NCBI RefSeq assembly: GCF_900090245.1
Contig: NZ_FMDN01000001.1
Location: 36,241 to 100,240, forward strand
From: Micromonospora halophytica
Lineage (GTDB): Bacteria; Actinomycetota; Actinomycetes; Mycobacteriales; Micromonosporaceae
Reading direction: 5' to 3'
DNA length: 64,000 nucleotides
Positions 8,463 through 16,846 of this stretch are shown here, one piece after another. Made by a program: the position numbers and the translations under genes. The notes beneath the pieces are model-generated. The model saw only the letters and a list, made by a program, of their open reading frames with translations, ran no database searches and was not told the DNA's origin. Within the stretch, counting starts at the first letter, position 1; the number at the start of each line of letters is the position of its first letter.

Positions 8463-9788
8463 CTACGCGCCGCCCTCGACCCGCAGCACGCTGGCCACCG
8501 ACCGGACGATCTCCAGCCCGCGCAGCTCCCGCACGGTGGCGGCGAGCGCGGCGTCCGGGGCGACGTGGGTGACGATGACCAGCTCGGCGTCGGAGCCCCG
8601 ACCGGCCGGGCCGCCGCCCGCCGGCCCCTGCCGGACGGTGGCGATGGAGACCTCGTGCCGGGCGAAGACCCCGGCCACCGCCTCCAGCACACCGGGACGG
8701 TCGGCCACGTCGAGGCTGATGTGGTAGCGGGTCAGCGCCTCCCCCATCGGCCGCACCGCCAGGTCGGCGTACGCGGACTCGCTGGCCGCGCGCGCCCCGG
8801 CGAGCCGGTTACGGGCCACCGCCACCACGTCGCCGAGCACCGCGCTGGCGGTCGGCGCGCCACCGGCGCCCCGACCGTAGAACATGAGCTGCCCGGCCGC
8901 CTCGGCCTCGACGAAGACCGCGTTGAACGCGTCGGAGACGCTGGCCAGGGGGTGGGTGAGCGGGATCATCGCCGGGTGCACCCGGACGCCGACGGTCTCC
9001 CGGCCCTCGGCGTCGGCGCCCCGGGCGGCGATGCAGAGCAGCTTGATGGTGCAGCCCATCGCCTTGGCGCTGGCCACATCCGCGGCGGTCACCTCGGTGA
9101 TGCCCTCGCGGTGCACGTCGGCGGCGGTGACCCGGGTGTGGAAGGCGAGCGAGGCGAGGATGGCGGCCTTGGCGGCGGCGTCGAAGCCCTCGACGTCGGC
9201 CGTCGGGTCGGCCTCGGCGTACCCCAGCTCGGTGGCCTCCTCCAGCGCCTCGGCGAAGCCGGCGCCGGTGGCGTCCATGGCGGAGAGGATGAAGTTGGTG
9301 GTGCCGTTGACGATGCCGGTGACCCGGTTGATCCGGTCTCCGTGCAGCGACTCGCGCAGCGGACGCAGCAGCGGGATCGCCCCGGCCACGCTGGCCTCGT
9401 AGTAGAGGTCGGCGCCGCCCTCGGCGGCCGCGTCGTGCAGGGACGCGCCGTCCTCGGCGAGCAGCGCCTTGTTGGCGGTGACCACGCTCTTGCCGGCCCG
9501 CAGCGCCTCGACCAGCCAGCTCCGGGCCGGCTCGATGCCACCGACCACCTCGACCACGACGTCCACGTCCTCGCGCTTGATCAGCCCGAGCGGGTCGGTG
9601 GTGAAGAGCGCCGGGTCCACCGGCAGGTCGCCGCGGTCGCGCCCGACCCGGCGTACGGCGATGCCGGCGATCTCCAGCGGAGCGCCGATCCGGGCCGCGA
9701 GGTCGGCCGACTGCTCGTGCAGCAGCCGGACCACCTCGCTGCCCACGGTCCCGCAGCCGAGCAGCGCCAAACGCACAGGTGACGTCAT
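8463..9788 (-). CDS. hom: Homoserine dehydrogenase with C-terminal ACT domain
   Basis: Reduces aspartate semialdehyde to homoserine with NAD(P)H, the branch point to threonine and methionine. It has 441 aa. The Rossmann motif [11 protein letters not shown] is at about 9-19, the catalytic region includes [14 protein letters not shown], and [11 protein letters not shown] is the family signature. The last 80 residues form an ACT domain ([19 protein letters not shown]), which in this family gives feedback control by threonine. The start codon overlaps the lysA stop (ATGA, 9785-9788), so the two are translationally coupled. Confidence 0.96.
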   Translation of the reverse strand: MTSPVRLALLGCGTVGSEVVRLLHEQSADLAARIGAPLEIAGIAVRRVGRDRGDLPVDPALFTTDPLGLIKREDVDVVVEVVGGIEPARSWLVEALRAGKSVVTANKALLAEDGASLHDAAAEGGADLYYEASVAGAIPLLRPLRESLHGDRINRVTGIVNGTTNFILSAMDATGAGFAEALEEATELGYAEADPTADVEGFDAAAKAAILASLAFHTRVTAADVHREGITEVTAADVASAKAMGCTIKLLCIAARGADAEGRETVGVRVHPAMIPLTHPLASVSDAFNAVFVEAEAAGQLMFYGRGAGGAPTASAVLGDVVAVARNRLAGARAASESAYADLAVRPMGEALTRYHISLDVADRPGVLEAVAGVFARHEVSIATVRQGPAGGGPAGRGSDAELVIVTHVAPDAALAATVRELRGLEIVRSVASVLRVEGGA

Positions 9789-11197
9789 CCCACATCCAAA
9801 GCGAGCAGGTCCTCTTCGGTTTCCCGCCGGACGATCAGCCGGGCCGCGCCCTCGCGCACCGCGACCACCGGGGGCCGGGGCACATGGTTGTAGTTGCTGG
9901 CCATGCTGCGGCAGTAGGCGCCCGTGCCGGGCACCGCCACAAGATCTCCGGGCTGCACGTCGGCGGGCAGGAATTCATCCTTCACCACGATGTCCCCGGA
10001 CTCACAGTGCTTTCCCACCACGCGGGCGAGCCGCGGCTGGGCCGCCGAGGCCCGGTTGGCCACCGTCGCCGAGTACGAGGCGTCGTAGAGGGCGGTGCGG
10101 ATGTTGTCGCTCATCCCCCCGTCCACGCTGACATAGGCACGACGGCCGTCGGCCGCATCACCGCCAGCGCCGATCGGCACGGACTTGACGGTGCCCACCT
10201 CGTACAGGGTGAAGACCGCGGGGCCGACGATGGCCCGGCCCGGCTCGATCGACAGGTGCGGCACGGCCAGCCGCTCGCTGGCACACTCCGAGTCGACGAT
10301 CTTGCGCAGCCGCTTGGCCAGGTCCTGCGGGCTGGCCGGGTCGTCCTGCGTGGTGTACGCGATGCCGAATCCGCCGCCGAGGTCCAGCTCGGGCAGCTCC
10401 ACCCCGCGCGCGTCGCGGATCTGCGCCTGCAGGGCGAGCACCCGGCGGGCGGAGACCTCGAAACCACTGGCGTCGAAGATCTGCGAGCCGATGTGCGAGT
10501 GCAGGCCGCGCAGGTCGAGCACGCCCTCGTCGAGGATCTTGAAAGCCGCCGCCGCGGCGGCCCCGCCCGCGAGGGAGAAACCGAACTTCTGGTCCTCGTG
10601 GGCGGTGGCGATGAACTCGTGGGTGTGCGCCTCGACGCCGACGGTGACCCGGATCAGCACGCCGGGGCGTACCCCGCGCTCGCGGGCGAGCGCGGTGAGC
10701 CGGTCGATCTCGGTGAACGAGTCGAGGATGATCCGCCCCACCCCGGCGTCCAGCGCCCGGGTCAGCTCCGCCACGGACTTGTTGTTGCCGTGGAAGCCGA
10801 TCCGCTCGGGCGGCATCCCGGCAGAGAGCGCGGTGGCCAGCTCACCGCCGGTGCAGACGTCGAGGTGCAGGCCCTCCTCGGCGATCATCCGGACCACCGC
10901 GCGGCAGAGGAACGCCTTGCCGGCGTAGTAGACGTCCACGTCGCTGAAGGCGTCGCGGAAGTCGCGGCAGCGCGAGCGCAGGTCGTCCTCGTCGAGCACG
11001 TACACCGGGGTGCCGAACTCGGCGGCGATGTCGCGGACACCGAGGCCGGCGACGGTGAGCGCGCCGTCCGCGGCACGCGCGACGTTGCGCGGCCACAGCT
11101 GCGGCACCAGGGCGTTGACGTCGGCCGGGGGACGCAGCCACGCCGGCCCCCGGTGGCCGATGTCGCCGTGCAGGGCGCCTGCCTCGTGCGCGCGCAT
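9785..11197 (-). CDS. lysA: Diaminopimelate decarboxylase
   Basis: Decarboxylates meso-diaminopimelate to lysine, the last step of lysine synthesis; PLP-dependent, fold type III. It has 470 aa, within the actinobacterial range, with a 50-residue N-terminal extension. PLP lysine is K94 in YYAGKAFLC. Other marks are the glycine loop DLGGGFGIAY, and CESGDIVVKD and DLVAVPGTGAYC near the C-terminus. The start is the ATG at 11195-11197. It lies 60 bases downstream of argS and overlaps hom by four bases. The argS-lysA-hom order is common in actinobacteria. Confidence 0.96.
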   Translation of the reverse strand: MRAHEAGALHGDIGHRGPAWLRPPADVNALVPQLWPRNVARAADGALTVAGLGVRDIAAEFGTPVYVLDEDDLRSRCRDFRDAFSDVDVYYAGKAFLCRAVVRMIAEEGLHLDVCTGGELATALSAGMPPERIGFHGNNKSVAELTRALDAGVGRIILDSFTEIDRLTALARERGVRPGVLIRVTVGVEAHTHEFIATAHEDQKFGFSLAGGAAAAAAFKILDEGVLDLRGLHSHIGSQIFDASGFEVSARRVLALQAQIRDARGVELPELDLGGGFGIAYTTQDDPASPQDLAKRLRKIVDSECASERLAVPHLSIEPGRAIVGPAVFTLYEVGTVKSVPIGAGGDAADGRRAYVSVDGGMSDNIRTALYDASYSATVANRASAAQPRLARVVGKHCESGDIVVKDEFLPADVQPGDLVAVPGTGAYCRSMASNYNHVPRPPVVAVREGAARLIVRRETEEDLLALDVG

Positions 11198-11257
11198 CAG
11201 CTGTCTCCGCTTCGCGACTGCGGGGCTCGCAAGCTCACTCCTCGGGCTCGCACGAGG

Positions 11258-12922
11258 TCACATCCTCTCCGGGGCGGAGACGCCGAGCAGCCGCAGGCCG
11301 TTGGCGATGACCACCCGGGTCGCGTCGTTGAGCCAGAGCCGGGCACGGTGCAGATCGGTGACCTCCTCCTCGCCGCGCGGCAGGATCCGGCAGTTGTCGT
11401 AGAACCGGTGGTACGCCCCGGCCAGGTCCTCCAGGTAGCGGGCCACCCGGTGCGGGCCCCGCAGCTCGGCCGCCGTGGCCACCACGTCGGGGAACTCGGC
11501 GAGCGCCTTGAGCAGCTCGTTCTCCTTCTCGTGCCCGAGCAGCTCGGCCCGGAAGTGCGCGCCGTCGCCCCGGTTCAGCCCGATCTCGGCGGCGTTGCGG
11601 CCGACGCTGGCGGTACGGGCCGCCACGTACTGCACGTAGTAGACCGGGTTGTCGCGGGTCGCCCTGGTCCACAGCTCGACGTCGATGTCGATCGGGGAGT
11701 CGCTGGAGTAGCGGGCCAGCGCGTACCGGGAGGCGTCCACGCCGATCGCGTCGACCAGGTCCTCCAGGGTGACCACGGTGCCGGCCCGCTTGCTCATCCG
11801 CACCGGGGCACCGTCGCGGACCAAGTTGACCAGCTGGCCGATGAGGATCTCCAGGTTGCGCTCCGGGTCGTCGCCGAAGCAGGCGGCCATCGCCTTCATC
11901 CGGCCGATGTAGCCGTGGTGGTCGGCGCCCAGCATGATCACGACCCGCTCGAAGCCGCGCTCGCGCTTGTCGAGGTAGTAGGCGCAGTCGGCGGCGAAGT
12001 AGGTCCACTCGCCGTTGGACTTGCGCAGCACCCGGTCCTTGTCGTCGCCGAAGTCGGTGGTGCGCAGCCAGGTCGCGCCCTCGGACTCGAAGACGTGGCC
12101 CTGCTCCCGCAGCCGGTTGAGGGCGAGGTCCAGCTCACCCCGGTCGTGCAGGTCCTTCTCGTTGAAGTACGTGTCGAACTCGACCCCGAAGCCGGCCAGC
12201 GAGGCCTTGATCTCGGCGAACATCAGCGCGACGCCCTCGACCCGGAAGACCTCCTGGGCCGCGGCGTCGGCCAGCTCCAGCACGTCGGGGCGGGTCCGCC
12301 GGACCGCCTCGGCGATCTCCGCGATGTACGCCCCGCCGTACCCGTCCTCGGGGGCGGGCTCGCCCTTGGCGGCGGCCAGCAGCGACCGGGCGAACCGGTC
12401 GATCTGGGAGCCGGCGTCGTTGAAGTAGTACTCCGTGCCGACCTGCGCGCCGGTGGCCCGCAGCAGCCGGCTGAGCGCGTCGCCGACGGCGGCCCAGCGG
12501 ACCCCGCCGATGTGCACCGGGCCGGTCGGGTTGGCCGAGACGAACTCCAGGTTGATCTTCAGGCCGGCGAGCCGGTCGCTGCGGCCGTACTCCTCGCCGG
12601 CCTCGACGATCACCCGGGCGAGCTGGCCGGCGGCGGCCGCGTCGAGCCGGATGTTCAGGAAGCCGGGGCCGGCGATCTCCACCGACTTGACCCCGGCGGC
12701 CCGGCCGAGCTGCTCGGCCAGCGCGCTGGCCAGCTCGCGTGGCGGCACCCCCACCTTCTTGCTGAGCTGAAGCGCCAGCGTCGAGGCGTAGTCCCCGTGC
12801 TCGGGATTGCGCGGTCGCTCGACCGCGGTCTTCGCCGGGAGCGCGGCGGGGTCCAGCCCTCGCTCGGTGAAGACGGCGTGGGCTGCGGAGAGGACGACCT
12901 CGGCGAGTTCTGCGGGAGTCAC
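11258..12922 (-). CDS. argS: Arginyl-tRNA synthetase
   Basis: Charges tRNA-Arg with arginine. It is a class Ia synthetase of 554 aa, the normal length. The HIGH-box equivalent is [10 protein letters not shown] at about 131-140 and the KMSKS-box equivalent is [11 protein letters not shown] around residue 373. The N-terminal Arg-tRNA additional domain and the C-terminal anticodon-binding helical domain are both present. The GTG start at 12920-12922 gives the N-terminus [14 protein letters not shown]. It is divergent from the DUF3105 gene with 100 bases between them. A tRNA-Arg gene lies 2.6 kb away, probably by chance. Confidence 0.96.
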   Translation of the reverse strand: MTPAELAEVVLSAAHAVFTERGLDPAALPAKTAVERPRNPEHGDYASTLALQLSKKVGVPPRELASALAEQLGRAAGVKSVEIAGPGFLNIRLDAAAAGQLARVIVEAGEEYGRSDRLAGLKINLEFVSANPTGPVHIGGVRWAAVGDALSRLLRATGAQVGTEYYFNDAGSQIDRFARSLLAAAKGEPAPEDGYGGAYIAEIAEAVRRTRPDVLELADAAAQEVFRVEGVALMFAEIKASLAGFGVEFDTYFNEKDLHDRGELDLALNRLREQGHVFESEGATWLRTTDFGDDKDRVLRKSNGEWTYFAADCAYYLDKRERGFERVVIMLGADHHGYIGRMKAMAACFGDDPERNLEILIGQLVNLVRDGAPVRMSKRAGTVVTLEDLVDAIGVDASRYALARYSSDSPIDIDVELWTRATRDNPVYYVQYVAARTASVGRNAAEIGLNRGDGAHFRAELLGHEKENELLKALAEFPDVVATAAELRGPHRVARYLEDLAGAYHRFYDNCRILPRGEEEVTDLHRARLWLNDATRVVIANGLRLLGVSAPERM

Positions 12923-13022
12923 CGAACCATGCTAGCGGGGGTAGACTCGGTCCCCGCGGCGGCGACCCAGCATGTGAACCCGGCCCGCCAGATCCCCTGA
13001 CCGACCGACCTGACGAGGCACG

Positions 13023-13838
13023 ATGAGCATCAGCACCCCGGGCGGCCCGGAGCGCCGCCCGACCGTGGTCAGCACCGGCAAGAAGCCGGCGGCAGGCCGG
13101 CCCGCGTCCGGCGCCAAGCCGGGGGCCGGCAAGTCGACGGGCACTCCCCGCCAGACGGCGGGCGGCAAGGGCCCCCGCAAGCCGATCACCCCGGTGAAGG
13201 TGAGCCAGGGCCGCTCCTGGGGCCCGATCGCGCTCTTCGTCGCCGTCGGCGTGCTCGCCGTGGCGATCGTCGGTGTGGCCGCCTGGGCGACCTTCCAGGG
13301 TTCCAAGCCGTGGGAGAAGCGGGCCGCCGGCATCGCCGGCGTCGTCGACTTCCGGGCGAAGGACGCCAAAATGGTCCAGGGCGGCCAGCACCAGCAGGGC
13401 CCGGTGAAGTACGACATCAACCCGCCGGTGGCCGGCGCCCACAACGCGGCCTGGCAGAACTGCATGGGTGACGTCTATGACGCCCCGATCGCCAGCGAGC
13501 ACGCGGTGCACAGCCTGGAGCACGGCGCGGTCTGGATCACCTACCGCCCCGACCTGCCCGCCGACCAGGTGGCGAAGCTGCGCGAGAAGGTCCAGGGCAA
13601 GGAGAAGCTGATGCTCAGCCCGTTCGAGGGGCTGGACAAGCCGATCTCGCTGCAGGCCTGGGGTTACCAGCTCAAGGTCGACAACGCCGACGACGGCCGG
13701 ATCGACGAGTTCATCAAGACGCTGCGGGTGAACGCCTCCGTCGAGGGCCCGAACGCCCTCTGCAGCCGTGGCATCACCGCCACCGGCACCACGCCGCGCG
13801 ACGACCTCGGCAACCAGATGCCCGGCCAGCCCCAGTAA
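13023..13838 (+). CDS. DUF3105 membrane-anchored protein
   Basis: A 271-residue protein with a basic, Gly/Pro/Lys-rich cytoplasmic N-terminus of about 65 residues. One membrane helix follows at about 68-92, then an extracytoplasmic DUF3105 domain. Family marks are INPPVAGAHNAAWQNCMG and SEHAVHSLEHGAVWITY, whose conserved His and Cys suggest metal or redox chemistry; the function is unknown. The ATG at 13023 has GAGG upstream. The next gene (DUF305) starts within about 10 bases, so they are one operon. Such pairing is common in actinobacteria. Confidence 0.88.
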   Translation: MSISTPGGPERRPTVVSTGKKPAAGRPASGAKPGAGKSTGTPRQTAGGKGPRKPITPVKVSQGRSWGPIALFVAVGVLAVAIVGVAAWATFQGSKPWEKRAAGIAGVVDFRAKDAKMVQGGQHQQGPVKYDINPPVAGAHNAAWQNCMGDVYDAPIASEHAVHSLEHGAVWITYRPDLPADQVAKLREKVQGKEKLMLSPFEGLDKPISLQAWGYQLKVDNADDGRIDEFIKTLRVNASVEGPNALCSRGITATGTTPRDDLGNQMPGQPQ

Positions 13839-13847
13839 GGGATGACG

Positions 13848-14504
13848 ATGACTGCACCCACGACGACGGAGGAGACCCCGGTCCCCGATCCCGGTGACCG
13901 GCGGCCGACCCGCCGCTTCGGCACCCTGGCGCTCGCGGCCGCCGTCGTGGTCGGCCTCCTGCTCGGGTACGCGGGCGGCCTGCTCACGCCGACGTTCACC
14001 CGCCCGGGTGACACCTCGGCGGAGGCGGGCTTCGCCCGGGACATGACCAGCCACCACGCCCAGGCCGTGGAAATGGGGCTGATCGCCTTCCAGCAGGGCA
14101 CCGACTCCGAGGTACGCCAGGTCGGCGTCGACATCGCCACCGGCCAGCAGGGTGAGATCGGCACCATGCAGACCTGGCTGCGCTCCTGGGGGCTGGACCC
14201 GACCGGCTCCGAGCCGGCGATGGCCTGGATGCCGGACGGCAAGGCCGGCGTGCAGAACGGGCTGATGCCGGGCATGGCCACCCCGGACGAGATGGCGAAG
14301 CTGCGCGCCGCCCAGGGCACGGAGCTGGACCGGCTCTTCCTGCAGATGATGATCAAGCATCATCTGGGTGGGATCCACATGATCCAGGGCATCCTCGACG
14401 CCGGCGGCGAGGACGACGTGCTCAAGGTCGCCCAGACGATGAAGAACACCCAGCAGACCGACCTGGTCAACCTCCAGAACGCCCTCAAGCGCCTGGGCGG
14501 CTGA
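13848..14504 (+). CDS. DUF305 family protein
   Basis: About 218 residues: a cytoplasmic N-terminus, one membrane helix at about 24-46, and an extracytoplasmic ferritin-like DUF305 domain. Two His-rich motifs, FARDMTSHHAQAVEMG and MMIKHHLGGIHMIQ, are the family hallmark and suggest metal binding. I chose the ATG at 13848 because AAGGG lies six bases upstream; the ATG at 13842 directly abuts that element. Its tight coupling to DUF3105 suggests a joint envelope role. The exact function is unknown. Confidence 0.88.
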   Translation: MTAPTTTEETPVPDPGDRRPTRRFGTLALAAAVVVGLLLGYAGGLLTPTFTRPGDTSAEAGFARDMTSHHAQAVEMGLIAFQQGTDSEVRQVGVDIATGQQGEIGTMQTWLRSWGLDPTGSEPAMAWMPDGKAGVQNGLMPGMATPDEMAKLRAAQGTELDRLFLQMMIKHHLGGIHMIQGILDAGGEDDVLKVAQTMKNTQQTDLVNLQNALKRLGG

Positions 14505-14522
14505 CCGAGCCCTGCTGCACCA

Positions 14523-14559
14523 CGAGGCCCGCGTACCGCTCCGGCGGACGCGGGCCTCG
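14523..14559 (+). terminator. Hairpin terminator after DUF305
   Basis: A 12-bp stem, CGAGGCCCGCGT/ACGCGGGCCTCG, with a 13-base loop starts about 20 bases after the stop codon. It has no U-tract, as is usual in very G+C-rich genomes. Confidence 0.6.
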
Positions 14560-14672
14560 CCGCGTTCGGTGCGACCGAAGTCCGTTTAGCACTATCTGAC
14601 CCATTGCGCTGGTTGGAGACTTTTCTACCCACATATCGTGACCAGTAGCGATTCGGGCTCGTTGCGCAGGAC

Positions 14673-15368
14673 GTGGGGGTTGCACTGAGAGACGCGCGGC
14701 GTTCGGTCACCAGCTGGTGCCGACGCCACACCATCGGCGGTGACGGAGCGGTGGCAGCCGTCCGTCGCGGACACCGGCAGGGCGAGCCCGGAACGCTCAG
14801 CCGCGAACAGGAACTCGAACTGATCGACGTCCTGCGGGGCGTCCACCCCGACGCGTTCGGGCTGGACGAGGAGCTCTGGACGCGACAGAGCCTCACCACG
14901 CTGATCCAACGCCAGTTCGACCTGGCGATGGACGCCGGCACGGTCGGGGCGTACCTGCGGGCCTGGGGACTGGGTCCGCGGGAACCACGGGAGCGGGCCT
15001 GCGGGCTCTGTGTGGGCGCGGTCGAGCGCTGGGTACGCAGCGACTACCCGGCGATCACCCGGGCCGCCCAGGAACATTCCGCGGAGGTCTACTGGATCGG
15101 CCGGGTACGCCTGCGTGGCACCATGCCGGCCGCCGACGTGATCTCCGCGGTCTCCTCGCGGGGCCGGGTGCGGTTCATGGTGACCACGCCGAGCGTGGAC
15201 CCGCCGCTCCCCCGCGAGTTCGTGCTGCGGCTCAGCGGCGCCGACGAGCGCACCGTGCACCTGATCGTCGACGGCTCGTGGCCCAAGAACGAGTGGCCCC
15301 GCCGGCTGCCCCGACGCATCGTCCTGCACCCGCTCCCCAGCTGCGGCCGCACCCTCCTCGCCGCCTGA
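14673..15368 (+). CDS. IS630-transposase-derived winged-helix protein, probably domesticated
   Basis: A 231-residue protein with an IS630-like N-terminal winged HTH, including DEELWTRQSLTTLIQ and GTVGAYLRAWGLGPREP at about 63-103. The second half follows the IS630 DDE fold but looks inactive. The first acidic strand reads EVYWIGRVRLRG without the catalytic Asp-Glu. The second strand keeps an Asp in TVHLIVDGSW. The protein ends after VLHPLPSCGRTLLAA, before the usual NPIE region that carries the last Glu. The start is probably the GTG at 14673, with AGG just upstream. The roughly 90 bases upstream are less G+C-rich than their surroundings. There are no terminal inverted repeats or partner ORF, so it is not a live insertion sequence. 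A DNA-binding role is inference. Confidence 0.65.
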   Translation: MGVALRDARRSVTSWCRRHTIGGDGAVAAVRRGHRQGEPGTLSREQELELIDVLRGVHPDAFGLDEELWTRQSLTTLIQRQFDLAMDAGTVGAYLRAWGLGPREPRERACGLCVGAVERWVRSDYPAITRAAQEHSAEVYWIGRVRLRGTMPAADVISAVSSRGRVRFMVTTPSVDPPLPREFVLRLSGADERTVHLIVDGSWPKNEWPRRLPRRIVLHPLPSCGRTLLAA

Positions 15369-15386
15369 TACCCACCCCATCGGCCC

Positions 15387-15449
15387 CGGTGATCATGACG
15401 TTGGCCGCACTGGTGGCGATCCACCCCGCCGCCACCGTCATGATCACCG
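15387..15449. repeat. Inverted repeat of the GATCATGA family
   Basis: The arms at 15387-15405 and 15431-15449 are 19 bases each with one mismatch, and the spacer is 25 bases. The core CGGTGATCATGACG shares GATCATGA with the 7208-7262 palindrome. It lies about 20 bases downstream of the transposase-derived gene and upstream of tRNA-Arg, so it may double as a terminator. Confidence 0.7.
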
Positions 15450-15543
15450 CAGGTCGTCGCGGGGGCGGGTGACACGGGTGGGCGTCGGGAGATACCGATT
15501 GGGTGATCGGGGAAGGGGTTTGCTACTCTTTCCGGGTCGCTGA

Positions 15544-15615
15544 GCCCCCGTAGCTCAGGGGATAGAGCACCGCCCTCCGGAGGCGGGGGCGCAGGTTCGA
15601 ATCCTGCCGGGGGCA
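15544..15615 (+). tRNA. tRNA-Arg (anticodon CCG)
   Basis: It folds into a full cloverleaf. The acceptor pairs GCCCCCG with CGGGGGC, the D stem is GCTC/GAGC, the anticodon stem is CCGCC/GGCGG with loop CTCCGGA (anticodon CCG at 15577-15579), and the T arm is GCAGG-TTCGAAT-CCTGC. The discriminator is A, and the 3' CCA is not encoded. It reads the CGG codon, which is frequent in this G+C-rich DNA. It sits alone and is followed directly by strong hairpins. Confidence 0.97.
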
Positions 15616-15622
15616 CAGACAC

Positions 15623-15690
15623 GAGAAGCCCGGGCCATCGGCCCGGGCTTCTCCGCATTCCCGACGGGTTCGGGAATGCGGAGAAGCCCG
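15623..15690. terminator. Two overlapping, mutually exclusive hairpins after tRNA-Arg
   Basis: Hairpin A has 14-bp arms (15623-15636 with 15640-15653) and a 3-base loop. Hairpin B has perfect 21-bp arms (15644-15664 with 15670-15690) and a 5-base loop. They share 15644-15653, so only one can form in a given strand. Hairpin A can end rightward transcription from the tRNA. Hairpin B can end leftward transcription from the gene ending at 15839, or act as a backup. Confidence 0.8.
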
Positions 15691-15838
15691 AAGAGGGCGC
15701 GGCCCGTTCCCCGACCGGCTGAACCGTCCCGCGATCCACCGCGGTCGCGGCGAACGGCGCTCCCGGCGGGCCGAAGAGTGCGAGCCCGGCGCGGCGCGAG
15801 CCGACGAGGCGCGGCGGGCGCCACCGTCACGCGCCGGA

Positions 15839-16798
15839 TCAGCCGGCCTCGCGCCGGGCCCGGGCCCGGCGCTTCCCCTCGTGCATGGCCTGCACCCGGG
15901 CCACCGGGATGGCCCGGCCCTCGGTGACCAGGTCGGCCGGGAGTCGCTGCGGCGCCGGCATCGCCGCCGCCCACGGATCGCGGTCGGCCACCAGAGCGGG
16001 AACGGTCCGCACGGTGAAGTCGGCGGGGGTGACCGCGTCGAGGTCGTCCCAGGTCACCGGGAAGGAGACCGGCAGGCCGGGCCGCACCCGGGGGCTGTAC
16101 GCGGCGACCACGGTCGCCCCGCCGGCCCGGGTCGGGTCGACGAAGACCCGGCCGCCCCGGTCCTCGCGGATGAAAGCGGTGGTGGCCAGCGCCGGGTCGA
16201 GCCGTTCGGTGTGCACGGCGAGCGCCCGGGTCGCGGCGGCCGCCTCCTCGGCGGTGGTCTCTCCGACCACGGGTACGAAGACGTGCAGCCCCTTCGCGCC
16301 GCTGGTCTTCACCGCCCCGGCCAGGCCCACGTCGGCCAGCGCCTGCCGGACCAACGCGGCCGTCCGGACGACCGGGCCGAACGCGTCCCCCTCCGGCGGG
16401 TCGAGATCGAGCACCAGGTGGGTGGGGTGCTCCGGCCGCGCCATCGTGGACAGCGTCGGGTGGTACTCGATCGCCCGCTGGTTGGCGAACCAGAGCAGGG
16501 TGCGCCGGTCGTCGCAGAGCGCGTACCACACCTGCCGGTGCGACGCCTCCGCCCACACCGAGGTGCGGCGCACCCACTCCGGCGTGTACTTCGGCAGGTT
16601 CTTCTGCATGAACGGGTCCTGACCGCGCAGCAGCCGGATCACCGACAGCGGCCGGTCGGCCAGCCCGGGCAGGATCCGCTCCCGGACCGCGTCCAGGTAG
16701 TCGACCAGGTCGCGCTTGGTGACGTCACCGCCGGCGAGCAGCGGCTGGTCCAGATTGGTCAGCCCGACCCCGTCCCGGGTCTCGTCCGCGTCCCCCAT
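15839..16798 (-). CDS. LigD-type polymerase/primase domain protein (stand-alone)
   Basis: A 319-residue archaeo-eukaryotic primase-like polymerase, the PolDom of the NHEJ ligase LigD, without a ligase or nuclease domain. It has the catalytic metal motif HLVLDLDPPEGD, the SGxxGxH-type motif KTSGAKGLHVFVPV, and the later acidic and Arg region FVDPTRAGGATVVAAYSPR. It can be expected to add ribo- or deoxynucleotides at DNA breaks or gaps. The C-terminus is basic (EGKRRARARREAG). The start is the ATG at 16796-16798. No Ku or ligase gene is in the window. Such free-standing PolDom proteins are common in actinobacteria. Confidence 0.9.
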   Translation of the reverse strand: MGDADETRDGVGLTNLDQPLLAGGDVTKRDLVDYLDAVRERILPGLADRPLSVIRLLRGQDPFMQKNLPKYTPEWVRRTSVWAEASHRQVWYALCDDRRTLLWFANQRAIEYHPTLSTMARPEHPTHLVLDLDPPEGDAFGPVVRTAALVRQALADVGLAGAVKTSGAKGLHVFVPVVGETTAEEAAAATRALAVHTERLDPALATTAFIREDRGGRVFVDPTRAGGATVVAAYSPRVRPGLPVSFPVTWDDLDAVTPADFTVRTVPALVADRDPWAAAMPAPQRLPADLVTEGRAIPVARVQAMHEGKRRARARREAG

Positions 16799-16846
16799 CC
16801 GACCACCCTCCCGGCCGGGCCGTCCCGCCGCAAGCCGGCGCGGCGG

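Noticed and set aside
9779..13000. 1073-codon plus-strand ORF over lysA/argS
   Set aside because: Antisense shadow of two clear housekeeping genes; composition is abnormal.
14673..15368. Active insertion sequence
   Set aside because: No terminal inverted repeats or target duplications were seen, and two catalytic residues are absent.
15544..15690. tRNA-Arg as a phage or island attachment site
   Set aside because: No integrase, no duplicated tRNA end and only housekeeping-like genes follow.
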